Source: Chloroflexota bacterium (GTDB lineage: Bacteria > Chloroflexota > Anaerolineae > Anaerolineales > UBA4823). From it: a DNA stretch of 64,000 bases. This document shows positions 36,678 through 45,236 of the stretch, in pieces; the stretch's first letter is position 1, and each line of letters starts with the position of its first letter. Both the position numbers and the translations under genes were made by a program. Where the stretch lies: assembly GCA_020349245.1 (NCBI GenBank), contig CP070764.1, positions 3,708,202-3,772,201 of the forward strand, written 5' to 3'. Below the pieces are notes generated by a model. It was not told the DNA's origin, made no database searches, and worked only from the letters and a program-made list of their open reading frames with translations.

Positions 36678-38135
36678 GTGTTCAGTAGCATTGATAGCAA
36701 CATGGTTCGTGCGATACTGCCAGAAATTGGTCTTGTGGTTCTTGGCCTGGTCGTATTGGTTTACGATTTAGCTGCCCGTCAGGAAGCAAAACGTGGATTA
36801 GGTTGGTTAACCGCTGGTGGAATCGCGGTGATTTTTATTTTGACTCTGCTATTCTCTCGACCTATCGAGCAATCCATGTCCCTTTGGGGTGGAATGCTTC
36901 GCCATGATTGGTTGAGCTTTTCCTTTACCTTGCTTTTCCTGTTTGGTGCTGCAGCTACCAGTCTTTTTGCCATGGAAATAAAAGATCTTGGTCAGCGAGG
37001 GGAGTTTTACCTGTTGTTGCTCGTCTCAACCATGGGCATGATGTTGATGGCCTCCTCAGCGAACCTGGTCATGCTGTTCTTGGCTGTAGAGACGACCTCC
37101 ATCCCGCTTTATATCCTGGCAGGGTTTTATAAGCTAGATAATAAATCCACCGAATCCGGGTTTAAATACTTCCTGTTTGGGGCGATGACTTCTGCGGTCA
37201 TGCTGTATGGTTTTAGCCTGATCTTTGGTTTCACAGGGACAACCGATATCTACGAAATCACCAAGTTGGTTAATACGGGTCAATTTTCCTTACCACTTGC
37301 TATCGGAACCCTCATCCTCGTAATGGTTGGATTTGGATTCAAGGTTTCTGTGGTCCCGTTTCACTTTTGGGCACCCGATGTGTACGAGGGCGCCCCGACC
37401 CCGGTAGCAGGTTTTCTATCTACAGCTTCCAAGGCAGCGGGTTTTGCGGTCTTGATGAGAGTGCTCCTGACAGTGTATGCAGACCCGGAGATCATCCCGT
37501 ATTGGGTGATTGTTGTGGCTGCCTTGTCAGTCTTCTCGATGACGTTGGGTAATGCCTTGGCAATCCCTCAGAAGAACATCAAACGATTGTTGGCTTATTC
37601 ATCGATCGCCCATGCTGGCTACGCTTTAATTGGCATTGCCTCACTGTCGGCGTTAGGTATTGCTTCCGTGGTGTTGTACCTGGTAGTGTACGTGATTACG
37701 AACTTAACTGCCTTTGGTGTAGTGGCAGCTTTCTGGCGGGTTTCTGGTTCCGATGAGATTGCAGATTACGCTGCCTTGAGCCGACGCTCTCCCACCCTGG
37801 CAATTATTTTCCTGGTAGCTCTACTTTCTCTTGCAGGTATGCCGCCCCTCGGGGGCTTTGTTGCCAAATTCTTTGTGTTCGCTGCTGCGGTAAACGCGGG
37901 GTTGATTTGGTTGGCGATCATCGGAGTTTTGAATGCTATTGTGGGTCTCTACTACTACCTAGTAGTGTTAAAGGTTGTTTATCTTTTCCGCTCCGAGGAG
38001 GAGGATCAGCCAATTCCCCTGACACGTCCCTATGTATTAGCCCTTGCAGTCCTGACAATCAGTATTATTCTTCTGGGTACGTTATTTGGCCCCTGGGCAG
38101 AATGGTCATCGAGAGCTGCTGCGGCATTATTTTAA
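36678..38135 (+). CDS. nuoN: NADH-quinone oxidoreductase subunit N
   Basis: 485 residues with about fourteen membrane helices. NuoN markers: the TM5 Glu in FLAVETTSIPLYILAGF, the TM7 Lys in GFKVSVVPFHFWAPDVYEGAPTPVAGF, and the TM8 block STASKAAGFAVLMRV. GTG at 36678 follows the nuoM' stop with no gap; GGGAGG at 36665-36670 is the ribosome-binding site. It is the last nuo gene; a weak hairpin with a T run follows. Confidence 0.95.
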   Translation: MFSSIDSNMVRAILPEIGLVVLGLVVLVYDLAARQEAKRGLGWLTAGGIAVIFILTLLFSRPIEQSMSLWGGMLRHDWLSFSFTLLFLFGAAATSLFAMEIKDLGQRGEFYLLLLVSTMGMMLMASSANLVMLFLAVETTSIPLYILAGFYKLDNKSTESGFKYFLFGAMTSAVMLYGFSLIFGFTGTTDIYEITKLVNTGQFSLPLAIGTLILVMVGFGFKVSVVPFHFWAPDVYEGAPTPVAGFLSTASKAAGFAVLMRVLLTVYADPEIIPYWVIVVAALSVFSMTLGNALAIPQKNIKRLLAYSSIAHAGYALIGIASLSALGIASVVLYLVVYVITNLTAFGVVAAFWRVSGSDEIADYAALSRRSPTLAIIFLVALLSLAGMPPLGGFVAKFFVFAAAVNAGLIWLAIIGVLNAIVGLYYYLVVLKVVYLFRSEEEDQPIPLTRPYVLALAVLTISIILLGTLFGPWAEWSSRAAAALF

Positions 38136-38182
38136 TGAATTTACCTGGTTACCTCATTATGGTCGCGAATCTGGCATGTTCT

Positions 38183-38211
38183 GACAAAAAAAACTTTATT
38201 TGTCCTTTTTT
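38183..38211 (+). terminator. Weak terminator after nuoN
   Basis: GACAAA 38183-38188 pairs with TTTGTC 38199-38204 and is followed by CTTTTTTT. The stem is short, so read-through into the atp genes is possible. Confidence 0.5.
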
Positions 38212-38216
38212 GCACA

Positions 38217-38246
38217 TTGACGAGTGTAATCCCCATATGATAGAAT
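38217..38246 (+). promoter_or_regulatory. Promoter of the atpIBEF unit
   Basis: TTGACG (38217-38222), an 18-base spacer, and TAGAAT (38241-38246). Transcription should start at about 38253, three bases ahead of the atpI ATG at 38256, so the atpI message would have almost no leader. Confidence 0.7.
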
Positions 38247-38255
38247 CGGCGCGCC

Positions 38256-38570
38256 ATGAGCCAAACAGGTAGTTCGCCCGATAAGAAATCGGCTCTGCGC
38301 AAGCTCAACCTGACATTGGCAGCTGTTACTGGTCAAGTAGGTTGCCTGACAGTAATCATAATCTTAGTAGCATTTCTCGCTGGACGATGGTTGGACAGTC
38401 GATTTGAAAGCGACGCGCTGTTCACTGTCATACTCATGGTGGCAAGCGTACCTGTAACTTTGGTGGTCATGTTTTGGGTGGTGAGATCGGTCACCTCCCG
38501 CTTTGCGAAGCCATCCGCACAAAATTCTTTGGAAGATGAGGAGGGCAGAGATAGTGGAAAAACCCCGTAG
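38256..38570 (+). CDS. atpI: ATP synthase-associated AtpI/AtpZ-like membrane protein
   Basis: 104 residues with two membrane helices (about 28-50 and 58-82), a charged N-terminus and an acidic C-terminal tail. Size, topology and place ahead of atpB fit the AtpI/AtpZ (AtpQ-like) group, which helps c-ring assembly or carries magnesium or calcium. No Shine-Dalgarno is present; the promoter sits right at the start codon. The 3' end overlaps the beginning of atpB. Confidence 0.78.
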   Translation: MSQTGSSPDKKSALRKLNLTLAAVTGQVGCLTVIIILVAFLAGRWLDSRFESDALFTVILMVASVPVTLVVMFWVVRSVTSRFAKPSAQNSLEDEEGRDSGKTP

Positions 38571-39549
38571 GAAATGGCGATACGGTATTAACCGTTGGAT
38601 AATCCTAGGTCTGGTCATTTTAAACGTTATTGCTGTTAGGTTTTATGCCCCGGTTCTGCCGCACATTCAGCTGCCGGCAGAAAATGTATCCACAACGCCG
38701 TTGTTTGGAAATTTTTATCTTACGAATACATTGATAGCCACCCTGATCGCAGATGTGATCCTGGTCTTGATTGCCTTTGCAGTGTCTCGTGCAGCTCGCA
38801 GCGGAGACCTGATTCCAAGAGGTATCCCTGGTGCAATTGAGGCAATTCTGGAGGTTATCAATAACCTCACAGAATCGACCGCAGGCAAGTGGGCGAAGAA
38901 TATATTCCCATTTTTTGCCACGATCACCATGCTTGTTCTGGTTGTGAACTGGATGGAACTGATCCCGGGGGTGGACAGTATTGGAAGAATTGAACACGCC
39001 GAACACGAGGGACACCCTGTTGAGCAAGTAATACCTGGCGTATACACAATTCTGCCATCACCACCTGCGGTAGAAGGGGAGGAGCACCATGAAGAGGGCT
39101 TCGCTCTGGTTCCCTTTGTAAGGGTTGCTTCCACCGACTTGAACTTTACCGTCGCACTGGCATTGATTTCTGTCTTGATGACACAAGTGATGGGTGTCCG
39201 TGCGCTAGGTGCGAGCTATTTCACCAAGTTTATCAACGTTGGTGGTATCTTCAAGCGACCAATCTTCGGAGTGATCGATTTCTTTGTCGGTCTCTTAGAG
39301 CTTTTGTCGGAAATTTCAAAACTGCTGTCGTTCTCCTTCCGTTTATTTGGAAATATATTTGCAGGTTCAGTACTCTTGTTTGTTATAGGTACACTAATTC
39401 CGGTTTTTGTACAATCCCTCTTCTTGGGATTGGAGTTTTTTGTGGGTCTTATTCAGGCGGTGGTATTTGGCATGCTGACTATGGTATTCATGGCTCAGGC
39501 AACACAAGGTCATGGCGAACACCATGAAGATGAACAAGCCCACGCTTAA
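38554..39549 (+). CDS. atpB: ATP synthase F0 subunit a
   Basis: 331 residues from GTG 38554, chosen because GAGGAGGG (38538-38545) sits eight bases ahead. An in-frame ATG at 38536 lacks one. The essential Arg is in ELLSEISKLLSFSFRLFGNIFAGS. A hydrophilic insert of about 50 residues rich in His and Glu (near residues 148-185) lies between two membrane helices, and the C-terminus is also His/Glu-rich. Subunit a passes protons to the c-ring. The gene overlaps atpI by 17 bases. Confidence 0.93.
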   Translation: MEKPRRKWRYGINRWIILGLVILNVIAVRFYAPVLPHIQLPAENVSTTPLFGNFYLTNTLIATLIADVILVLIAFAVSRAARSGDLIPRGIPGAIEAILEVINNLTESTAGKWAKNIFPFFATITMLVLVVNWMELIPGVDSIGRIEHAEHEGHPVEQVIPGVYTILPSPPAVEGEEHHEEGFALVPFVRVASTDLNFTVALALISVLMTQVMGVRALGASYFTKFINVGGIFKRPIFGVIDFFVGLLELLSEISKLLSFSFRLFGNIFAGSVLLFVIGTLIPVFVQSLFLGLEFFVGLIQAVVFGMLTMVFMAQATQGHGEHHEDEQAHA

Positions 39550-39629
39550 TCCGTTTTTTCCTGGGTAATTAATACCCGGTTGTAATCAATTATCTTGTAA
39601 ATTTATAATATGGAGGTAAACAAAATCGC

Positions 39630-39857
39630 ATGGAAGTCGCAGCCGCAAAACTAATTGGAGCTGGTTTGGCAATGGTTGGAACAATCGGTGCAGGTGTCGG
39701 AATTGGTATGCTGGTGAACGGGGCAGTACAAGGTATCGCCCGTAATCCAGACGCCAGTGGTGATGTTCAGACCAATATGATCTTGGGCATTGCCTTCACA
39801 GAAGCAGTAGCCATTTACTGTCTGGTTGTTGCCCTCCTGATCCTGTTCGTAGGATAA
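39630..39857 (+). CDS. atpE: ATP synthase F0 subunit c
   Basis: 75 residues forming a two-helix hairpin with the RNPD turn. The ion-binding acid is Glu58 in FTEAVAIY. The residue after the Glu is Ala, not the Ser/Thr seen in Na+ types, and helix 1 has no matching Gln, so a proton-type ring is likely. GGAGG at 39612-39616 is 13 bases from the ATG, rather far. A hairpin between atpB and atpE (about 39571-39588, GGGTA/TACCC) may stabilise this part of the message. Confidence 0.95.
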   Translation: MEVAAAKLIGAGLAMVGTIGAGVGIGMLVNGAVQGIARNPDASGDVQTNMILGIAFTEAVAIYCLVVALLILFVG

Positions 39858-39949
39858 TCCTGAGGTGCTTGGGAGGAAGGAAATCAAGCAGGTACCTGCC
39901 TCTCAATGCTAAAGAAAGAGTAATGATTAACTAAGAAAGGAGCACCCCA

Positions 39950-40687
39950 GTGGAAGGATTAGGACTTAATCTAGGATATTTATTTGTTCAGATATTCAAT
40001 TTTTTGATCATCTTCGTCGTGCTGCGCGCTTGGGTTTACAAACCCATCCTCGAATTGCTGGAGAGACGTAGGACAGCGATCGCAGAGGGCCTTGAAGATG
40101 CTCGTATTGCCGCTGAAGCCCGGCAAAACGCGGAGGAAGAAGCTAAACGTGTGATCTCGGAAGCACAAGCCAAGGCAAGCCAACTTCTGCGTGAAGCGAA
40201 TGAACGCGCTGAAGCCCAAGGAAAAGAAGTCCTTGTAGAAGCAGAAGCTGACGCGGCCAAAAAGCGAGAAGAGGCATTCGCTGAGATTGAAAGCGAACGC
40301 GAACGCATTCTTGGGGAGTTGCGTGGCCAGGTTGGCGCTCTAGCCATTGCAGCAGCTCAAAAGCTGATCAACGCTTCGCTGGATGAACAGCGCCAGCGCG
40401 TCTTGATTGATGAATTCTTCTCTGGTGTTAAATCCGGTCGGGTTGTTGTCTTGGAAGGTGAGCAGGTAAGTGGTGCCTCTGCCGAGGTTACTAGTGCACT
40501 ACCGCTCACTTCAGAAGAGAAAGACGCAGTAAAACAGGAGGTTCTCTCTAAGGTTGGAGACCAAGCAACTGTAACCTTCCGGGTAAACCCTGCAATTCTT
40601 GGAGGATTGATCGTCCGGGTTGGCGATAAAGTGTTGGATGGTTCCGTCAGTGGGCAGCTGGAATCAATGCGACAGAGCCTCTACTAG
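39950..40687 (+). CDS. atpF: ATP synthase subunit b fused to the C-terminal domain of subunit delta
   Basis: 245 residues. Residues 5-30 are the b membrane helix and 35-150 an Ala/Glu/Arg-rich coiled coil, as in subunit b (about 160 residues in most bacteria). Residues 165-245 match the C-terminal end of subunit delta/OSCP: VTSALPLTSEEKDAVKQEV, then NPAILGGLIVRVGDKVLDGSV and a closing LESMRQSLY. The helical N-terminal domain of delta, which binds the alpha subunits, is not visible. GTG at 39950 has GGAG at 39939-39942. No atpH, A, G, D or C follows; a hairpin and murE come next. Confidence 0.9.
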   Translation: MEGLGLNLGYLFVQIFNFLIIFVVLRAWVYKPILELLERRRTAIAEGLEDARIAAEARQNAEEEAKRVISEAQAKASQLLREANERAEAQGKEVLVEAEADAAKKREEAFAEIESERERILGELRGQVGALAIAAAQKLINASLDEQRQRVLIDEFFSGVKSGRVVVLEGEQVSGASAEVTSALPLTSEEKDAVKQEVLSKVGDQATVTFRVNPAILGGLIVRVGDKVLDGSVSGQLESMRQSLY

Positions 40688-40739
40688 AATTTATAATTCT
40701 TTGGTTGTGATTTAAGACTTAACGTTAATTTTGTGATCT

Positions 40740-40769
40740 TACGCCCAGGGTTCTGCCTTGGGCGTATTT
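40740..40769 (+). terminator. Terminator of the atp unit, directly before murE
   Basis: An 11-bp stem, 40740-40750 with 40756-40766 (one G-T wobble), 5-nt loop, then TTT. It ends ten bases before the murE ATG at 40777, where a ribosome-binding site would be expected, so it may also affect murE translation. Confidence 0.7.
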
Positions 40770-40776
40770 GCTAAAT

Positions 40777-42360
40777 ATGAATAAATCCAGCTTGCAGGCA
40801 TTGATAAATAGTTTTCCGCAAACCTTTCAGGGAAGTTTTCCAGATACTGATATCAGTGGAATTGCCCTCGATTCTCGTCAGGTAAATCCTGGAGATATCT
40901 TTTTCGCGCTGGAGGGTGGAAATCAAGATGGGCATCAGTTTATTCCAGAAGCAATTGCGAAGGGAGCCGCAGCTGTCGTGGGAACAAAGCCATACGCGGT
41001 GAAGCCGATTCCTTATCTCCGGGTTGAAGATGGACGGCTTGCCCTGGCTCAACTATCTGCGGCTTTTTTTGATTTCCCCGGCCGGGAGTTGAACGTGATC
41101 GGTGTCACAGGGACGGATGGGAAAACTACCACAGCCAACCTGATATACCAGATTCTGGTTTCTGCTGGATACAAGGCGGGGATGATCTCCACAGTCAATG
41201 CGCTGATTGGTGATCAAGTCTTGGATACTGGTTTCCATGTTACTACCCCAGAAGCACCTGACGTGCAGAGATATCTTGCGCAGATGGTTGAAGCCGGGAT
41301 CAGTCATGTAGTTCTTGAAGCGACCTCACATGGCTTGGAACAGCAGCGGGTGGCTTCCTGTGAATTCGATGTGGCTGTGGTCACGAATATTACCCATGAA
41401 CATCTTGATTTCCATGGATCCTTCGAAGATTATCGATTGGCGAAATCGCGTTTGTTCAGGGAATTGTCATTAACTCCAGCGAAGAAAATGGGAAATCCTA
41501 GCTTGGCGGTTTTAAATATGGATGATGATTCCTTTGAATATCTTTTTGATGTCGTGGAAAATCTCCCTGCACCTGTTAGCAAGGTGACTTATGGTGTAAG
41601 CCCAGGCGCAGATTACCACGCATTAAATGTCACCTCACATTCAAGTGGACTGAAATTTTCTTTCCAAGCGGAAAATATTCAATCTGAAATTAGAAGTGAT
41701 CTTTTGGGGGCTTATAATGTATCGAATTGTCTCGCGGCAATCGCAGCCACCCATGCAGGTTTTGAGGTCGATGAGGAATATTTACGGCTTGGAATTGCTA
41801 AGATGCAAAAAATACCAGGCCGGATGGAGATAATCGATTTTGGGCAGGATTTCCTGGCGATCGTCGATTTTGCACACACGCCGAATGCATTGGAACGGGC
41901 CTTGCAAACTGCTCGGGAGCTGACCGAAGGACGGGTAATTGCCGTTTTCGGCTCGGCAGGTCTGCGCGATAAATTCAAAAGACGAATGATGGCCGAATCT
42001 GCTGCCCAATTGGCAGATGTCTCCATCCTCACCGCGGAAGATCCACGTATTGAATCGTTGGACGAAATCTTGGCCGAGATGGCTGCAGGCGCTCAATCCC
42101 AGGGAGGGCAGGAAGGGAAATCATTCTGGCGGGTTCCAGACCGTGGAGAGGCGATCCGTTTCGCGGTTCAAATGGCAAAACCCGGAGATCTTGTCATCTC
42201 TTGTGGAAAGGGGCATGAACAATCGATGTGCTTTGGAGAGATAGAATTCCCCTGGGATGACCGTACCGCAATGCGGGCAGCACTCGCCGAGCTGCTTGGT
42301 GTTCCAGGTCCACAAATGCCATTTTTACCCACTAAAGATGAGAGTTTCTCTGGGGACTGA
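40777..42360 (+). CDS. murE: UDP-N-acetylmuramyl-tripeptide synthetase (MurE)
   Basis: 527 residues from ATG 40777; the frame also opens at TTG 40768. It adds the third amino acid to UDP-MurNAc-L-Ala-D-Glu in the cytoplasm. N-terminal domain: DSRQVNPGDIFFAL. ATP site: GVTGTDGKTTT (residues 109-119; Asp where Asn is common). Then TSHGLEQQRV and HEHLDFHG. The C-terminal specificity motif reads EDPRIES instead of the DNPR of diaminopimelate enzymes. With two FemAB genes in the window, a lysine- or ornithine-type wall with a bridge is possible (Chloroflexus is known to use ornithine), but the motif does not decide. No Shine-Dalgarno is visible. Confidence 0.93.
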   Translation: MNKSSLQALINSFPQTFQGSFPDTDISGIALDSRQVNPGDIFFALEGGNQDGHQFIPEAIAKGAAAVVGTKPYAVKPIPYLRVEDGRLALAQLSAAFFDFPGRELNVIGVTGTDGKTTTANLIYQILVSAGYKAGMISTVNALIGDQVLDTGFHVTTPEAPDVQRYLAQMVEAGISHVVLEATSHGLEQQRVASCEFDVAVVTNITHEHLDFHGSFEDYRLAKSRLFRELSLTPAKKMGNPSLAVLNMDDDSFEYLFDVVENLPAPVSKVTYGVSPGADYHALNVTSHSSGLKFSFQAENIQSEIRSDLLGAYNVSNCLAAIAATHAGFEVDEEYLRLGIAKMQKIPGRMEIIDFGQDFLAIVDFAHTPNALERALQTARELTEGRVIAVFGSAGLRDKFKRRMMAESAAQLADVSILTAEDPRIESLDEILAEMAAGAQSQGGQEGKSFWRVPDRGEAIRFAVQMAKPGDLVISCGKGHEQSMCFGEIEFPWDDRTAMRAALAELLGVPGPQMPFLPTKDESFSGD

Positions 42361-42419
42361 TTGTAATAAACTAATTTGATTTGCAGAAAATTTTGTACTG
42401 TCAATAAAGGAGATTCCAC

Positions 42420-45092
42420 ATGAGGTCAATACTGCGTTTTATCCGTATGATTCTTCGTTTCCTGCTAGTCTGGTTCGTAGATACAATCTCGCTGCTGATA
42501 ACTTCTTGGGTAATTTCAGGGGTCAATCTACTTCCAGAACAAGGATTCCCAGTATTCGTAGTCGCTACTGCGGCAGCTTTAATGCTAAGCATTGTGAATT
42601 TACTGATCCGGCCATTGATCCTGTTGCTGGCAGTTCCACTGGGTTGGGTGTTTATATTTTTAGCTGGTTTCATCATGAATGGTATCGTTTTATTAATCAC
42701 CTCTGCCTTGCTACCTGGACTTGAGGTTTCTGGATTGTGGGCAGCATTTCTTGGTGGTCTTTTCCTCTCTTTTGTAAATACAGTCCTCATCACACTATTG
42801 GATATTGACGATAGTGAATCATTTTACGCAAACCTGGTTAAACGACAGGCAGCCAAACAATCGGAACTGAAGGAAGGTGAGAATACCCGCGGGGTGGTTA
42901 TGCTAGAAATTGATGGATTGAGTTACTGGCATATTAAAAAAGCGGTGGAAGACGGCTTCATGCCCACGATAAAAAAGTTAATGGACGAACAGGGCTTTCA
43001 AATCTCACGCGTGGATTGCGGTTTACCGGCGACGACCCCCGCTTGCCAGGCAGGTATTCTGCAAGGGAACAATACCGGAATACCTGCATTTCGCTGGTTG
43101 GACAAAGAGAGCAACCGTCTGTTAGCGGGAGGCCAGGCTGCCGCCGAAATAGAACCGGAGCTATCGTCTGGAAAGGGTTTACTCGAAGGGGGATCAAGTA
43201 TTGGTAACATGTTTAGTGGGGATGCAACGAAATCAATACTCACATTTTCAAAGATTCGGGCAGAAACACCAGAAGATAAGAAGAAACGAGCCCAGGATAT
43301 GTATTTGCTGATGCGTAATCCGTACTTCTTCAGGCGTGTAGTGGTTCTGTTCTTTGCAGATATGGCTCAGGAGGTGTGGCAGGGGTGGCAGCAGCGACGC
43401 AAGGATGTCCAACCGAGGTTAAATCGTTTACATAATGGTGATCCGCTACTGCGTGCAGCAACAAATATCTTCTTGCGTGATGTGGGTGCGTACCTAACCA
43501 TTCTGGATATTATCCGGGGTGTACCGGCAATTTATACATTATTTGCCGGGTACGATGAAGTGGCCCACCACTCCGGTCCTTGGACTAATGATGCAATGCT
43601 TACACTTCAACAATTCGATCGCACAATTGCTCAGATCTTGATGGCGGCTGAACGAGACGCTCCAAGACCTTATGAATTCATACTGCTTTCTGACCATGGT
43701 CAGTCTTTTGGAGCAACGTTTGAGCAACGCTATGAGATCGGTATACTGGATTTCATTAAGGAACAGCTTCCGCATGGTACCTCAGCAGTAAGCACTGGTG
43801 GAGGTGACGATGGCACAATCGGGGTTTCTGCATTGATGGCAGAACTGGAGAATCTGGAAGACAATCGGCTGGCAGGAGCGGTTGGTCGTTCAGTGCTTCA
43901 ACAAACGAGGAAATCCATGAAGAACAACCTCGAGCAGCAACCAGGCGCCAAAGAGGTTGATCCTGCCAAAGTTACCCTGTGTTATTCAGGCAACTTGGCT
44001 CAGGTATATTTTGACCTTTTTCCCAGAAAAGTAACCCTGAACGAGCTTAATGCAGCCTATCCAGGAATGGTGGATACTCTTGTTCAGCATGAGGGCATCG
44101 GGATCGTTGTTGCCTATGAGGATGACCTCGAAGCAGTTGCTTTTGGTAAAAATGGCGCCCGCAATTTACACACCGGAGACGTGGTTGGCGAAGATCCCCT
44201 GGAACCCTTCGGAGATGTGGAATTGCGCGCATGGCAACTGCGCCGGATCGCAGATTTCTCAAATGCAGGCGATCTCATTTTGAACAGCACTTTATATCCC
44301 GATGGGACGGTTGCTGCACTGGAAGAGTTGATCGGTAGTCACGGTGGATTAGGCGGTGAACAGACCGATGCATTTATCTTCCATCCAGCGGACATGGAGA
44401 TCCCCGAAACTCGCAATTCACAGGAGGTCATGTCGATATTAAAATCCCGTGTTGGCTTGCCAGGGCCGACACCTCTTCCAGACCTTCCGGCAGAAATTGA
44501 GGCCGAGCCCTGGGAATTTGCTGTTCTCGCTAAAGGCCTAAGCCAGGTTAGAAAGTGGTTGGGTTATGCCTTTGAAGCGATAAAACTGAATAAAGATACC
44601 TATGGGCAGATCGCCCGCGACATTTATATGACAGGTCCAGCCTTATTAATCGCCTTCCTGGGGCAGGTTCTCCAATCTGTCAATGATCAAAAGCAATTCG
44701 TTATCCTCGACATCTTTCTCCGCTTTGGAATCTGGTTTATCGCGGTGCTATTTATTCAATTTGCTGCCAGATTGCTGCGTGGCAAAGCCAGATACAGCGA
44801 AACTTTACGCGTCGCAGGATTTGCGCAAAGCGCCTTTATCCTGGAGGTTCTTGGTTTTCTACCGGTAATCGGTCCTTTAGGGAGATTCATGGCTTTGTTG
44901 CTTAATTTCTTCGGAGTTTGGATCGGCGCATCCGCTGCTCACCAATTAAAGGGGTGGCGGACGTTCATCTTGCCGATTATTTATGTTCTAACCCTGGTTA
45001 TCGCAGTGTTCTTCCTGTTTGCAGTTATCGAGGGATCTGCGTTGACAGTTGGAGGTTTATTGCAAGATTTCGGAATCGCATCTGGGCAATAA
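42420..45092 (+). CDS. Holin-like membrane domain fused to alkaline-phosphatase-superfamily phosphodiesterase
   Basis: 890 residues. Residues 1-130 hold four membrane helices of the 'phage holin 4' / YvlD-like family (SWVISGVNLLP, LIRPLILLLAVPLGW). Residues about 155-690 are an alkaline-phosphatase-superfamily hydrolase, with metal Asp in MLEIDGLSYWH, nucleophile Thr in ATTPACQ near 203, AGYDEVAHHSGPW and LLSDHGQSFG for the second metal site. Residues 735-885 give about four more helices. The catalytic domain would sit at the membrane and cleave a phosphodiester or nucleotide. 'Holin-like' here refers to the fold, not to lysis. GGAG precedes the ATG. It is a single-gene unit 59 bases after murE. 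Confidence 0.87.
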   Translation: MRSILRFIRMILRFLLVWFVDTISLLITSWVISGVNLLPEQGFPVFVVATAAALMLSIVNLLIRPLILLLAVPLGWVFIFLAGFIMNGIVLLITSALLPGLEVSGLWAAFLGGLFLSFVNTVLITLLDIDDSESFYANLVKRQAAKQSELKEGENTRGVVMLEIDGLSYWHIKKAVEDGFMPTIKKLMDEQGFQISRVDCGLPATTPACQAGILQGNNTGIPAFRWLDKESNRLLAGGQAAAEIEPELSSGKGLLEGGSSIGNMFSGDATKSILTFSKIRAETPEDKKKRAQDMYLLMRNPYFFRRVVVLFFADMAQEVWQGWQQRRKDVQPRLNRLHNGDPLLRAATNIFLRDVGAYLTILDIIRGVPAIYTLFAGYDEVAHHSGPWTNDAMLTLQQFDRTIAQILMAAERDAPRPYEFILLSDHGQSFGATFEQRYEIGILDFIKEQLPHGTSAVSTGGGDDGTIGVSALMAELENLEDNRLAGAVGRSVLQQTRKSMKNNLEQQPGAKEVDPAKVTLCYSGNLAQVYFDLFPRKVTLNELNAAYPGMVDTLVQHEGIGIVVAYEDDLEAVAFGKNGARNLHTGDVVGEDPLEPFGDVELRAWQLRRIADFSNAGDLILNSTLYPDGTVAALEELIGSHGGLGGEQTDAFIFHPADMEIPETRNSQEVMSILKSRVGLPGPTPLPDLPAEIEAEPWEFAVLAKGLSQVRKWLGYAFEAIKLNKDTYGQIARDIYMTGPALLIAFLGQVLQSVNDQKQFVILDIFLRFGIWFIAVLFIQFAARLLRGKARYSETLRVAGFAQSAFILEVLGFLPVIGPLGRFMALLLNFFGVWIGASAAHQLKGWRTFILPIIYVLTLVIAVFFLFAVIEGSALTVGGLLQDFGIASGQ

Positions 45093-45236
45093 TCGAAAAA
45101 GGGATCCGCAATCTGCAGGAAAATCACAGACCAATTATGCTGCATGCATGGCAGTGAATATAGGCTCACAAAACTTTCACGGCTATAGAAAGTGATATAA
45201 CGTGCTTGATTAAGGAATTGAAGGATTGATTACACT

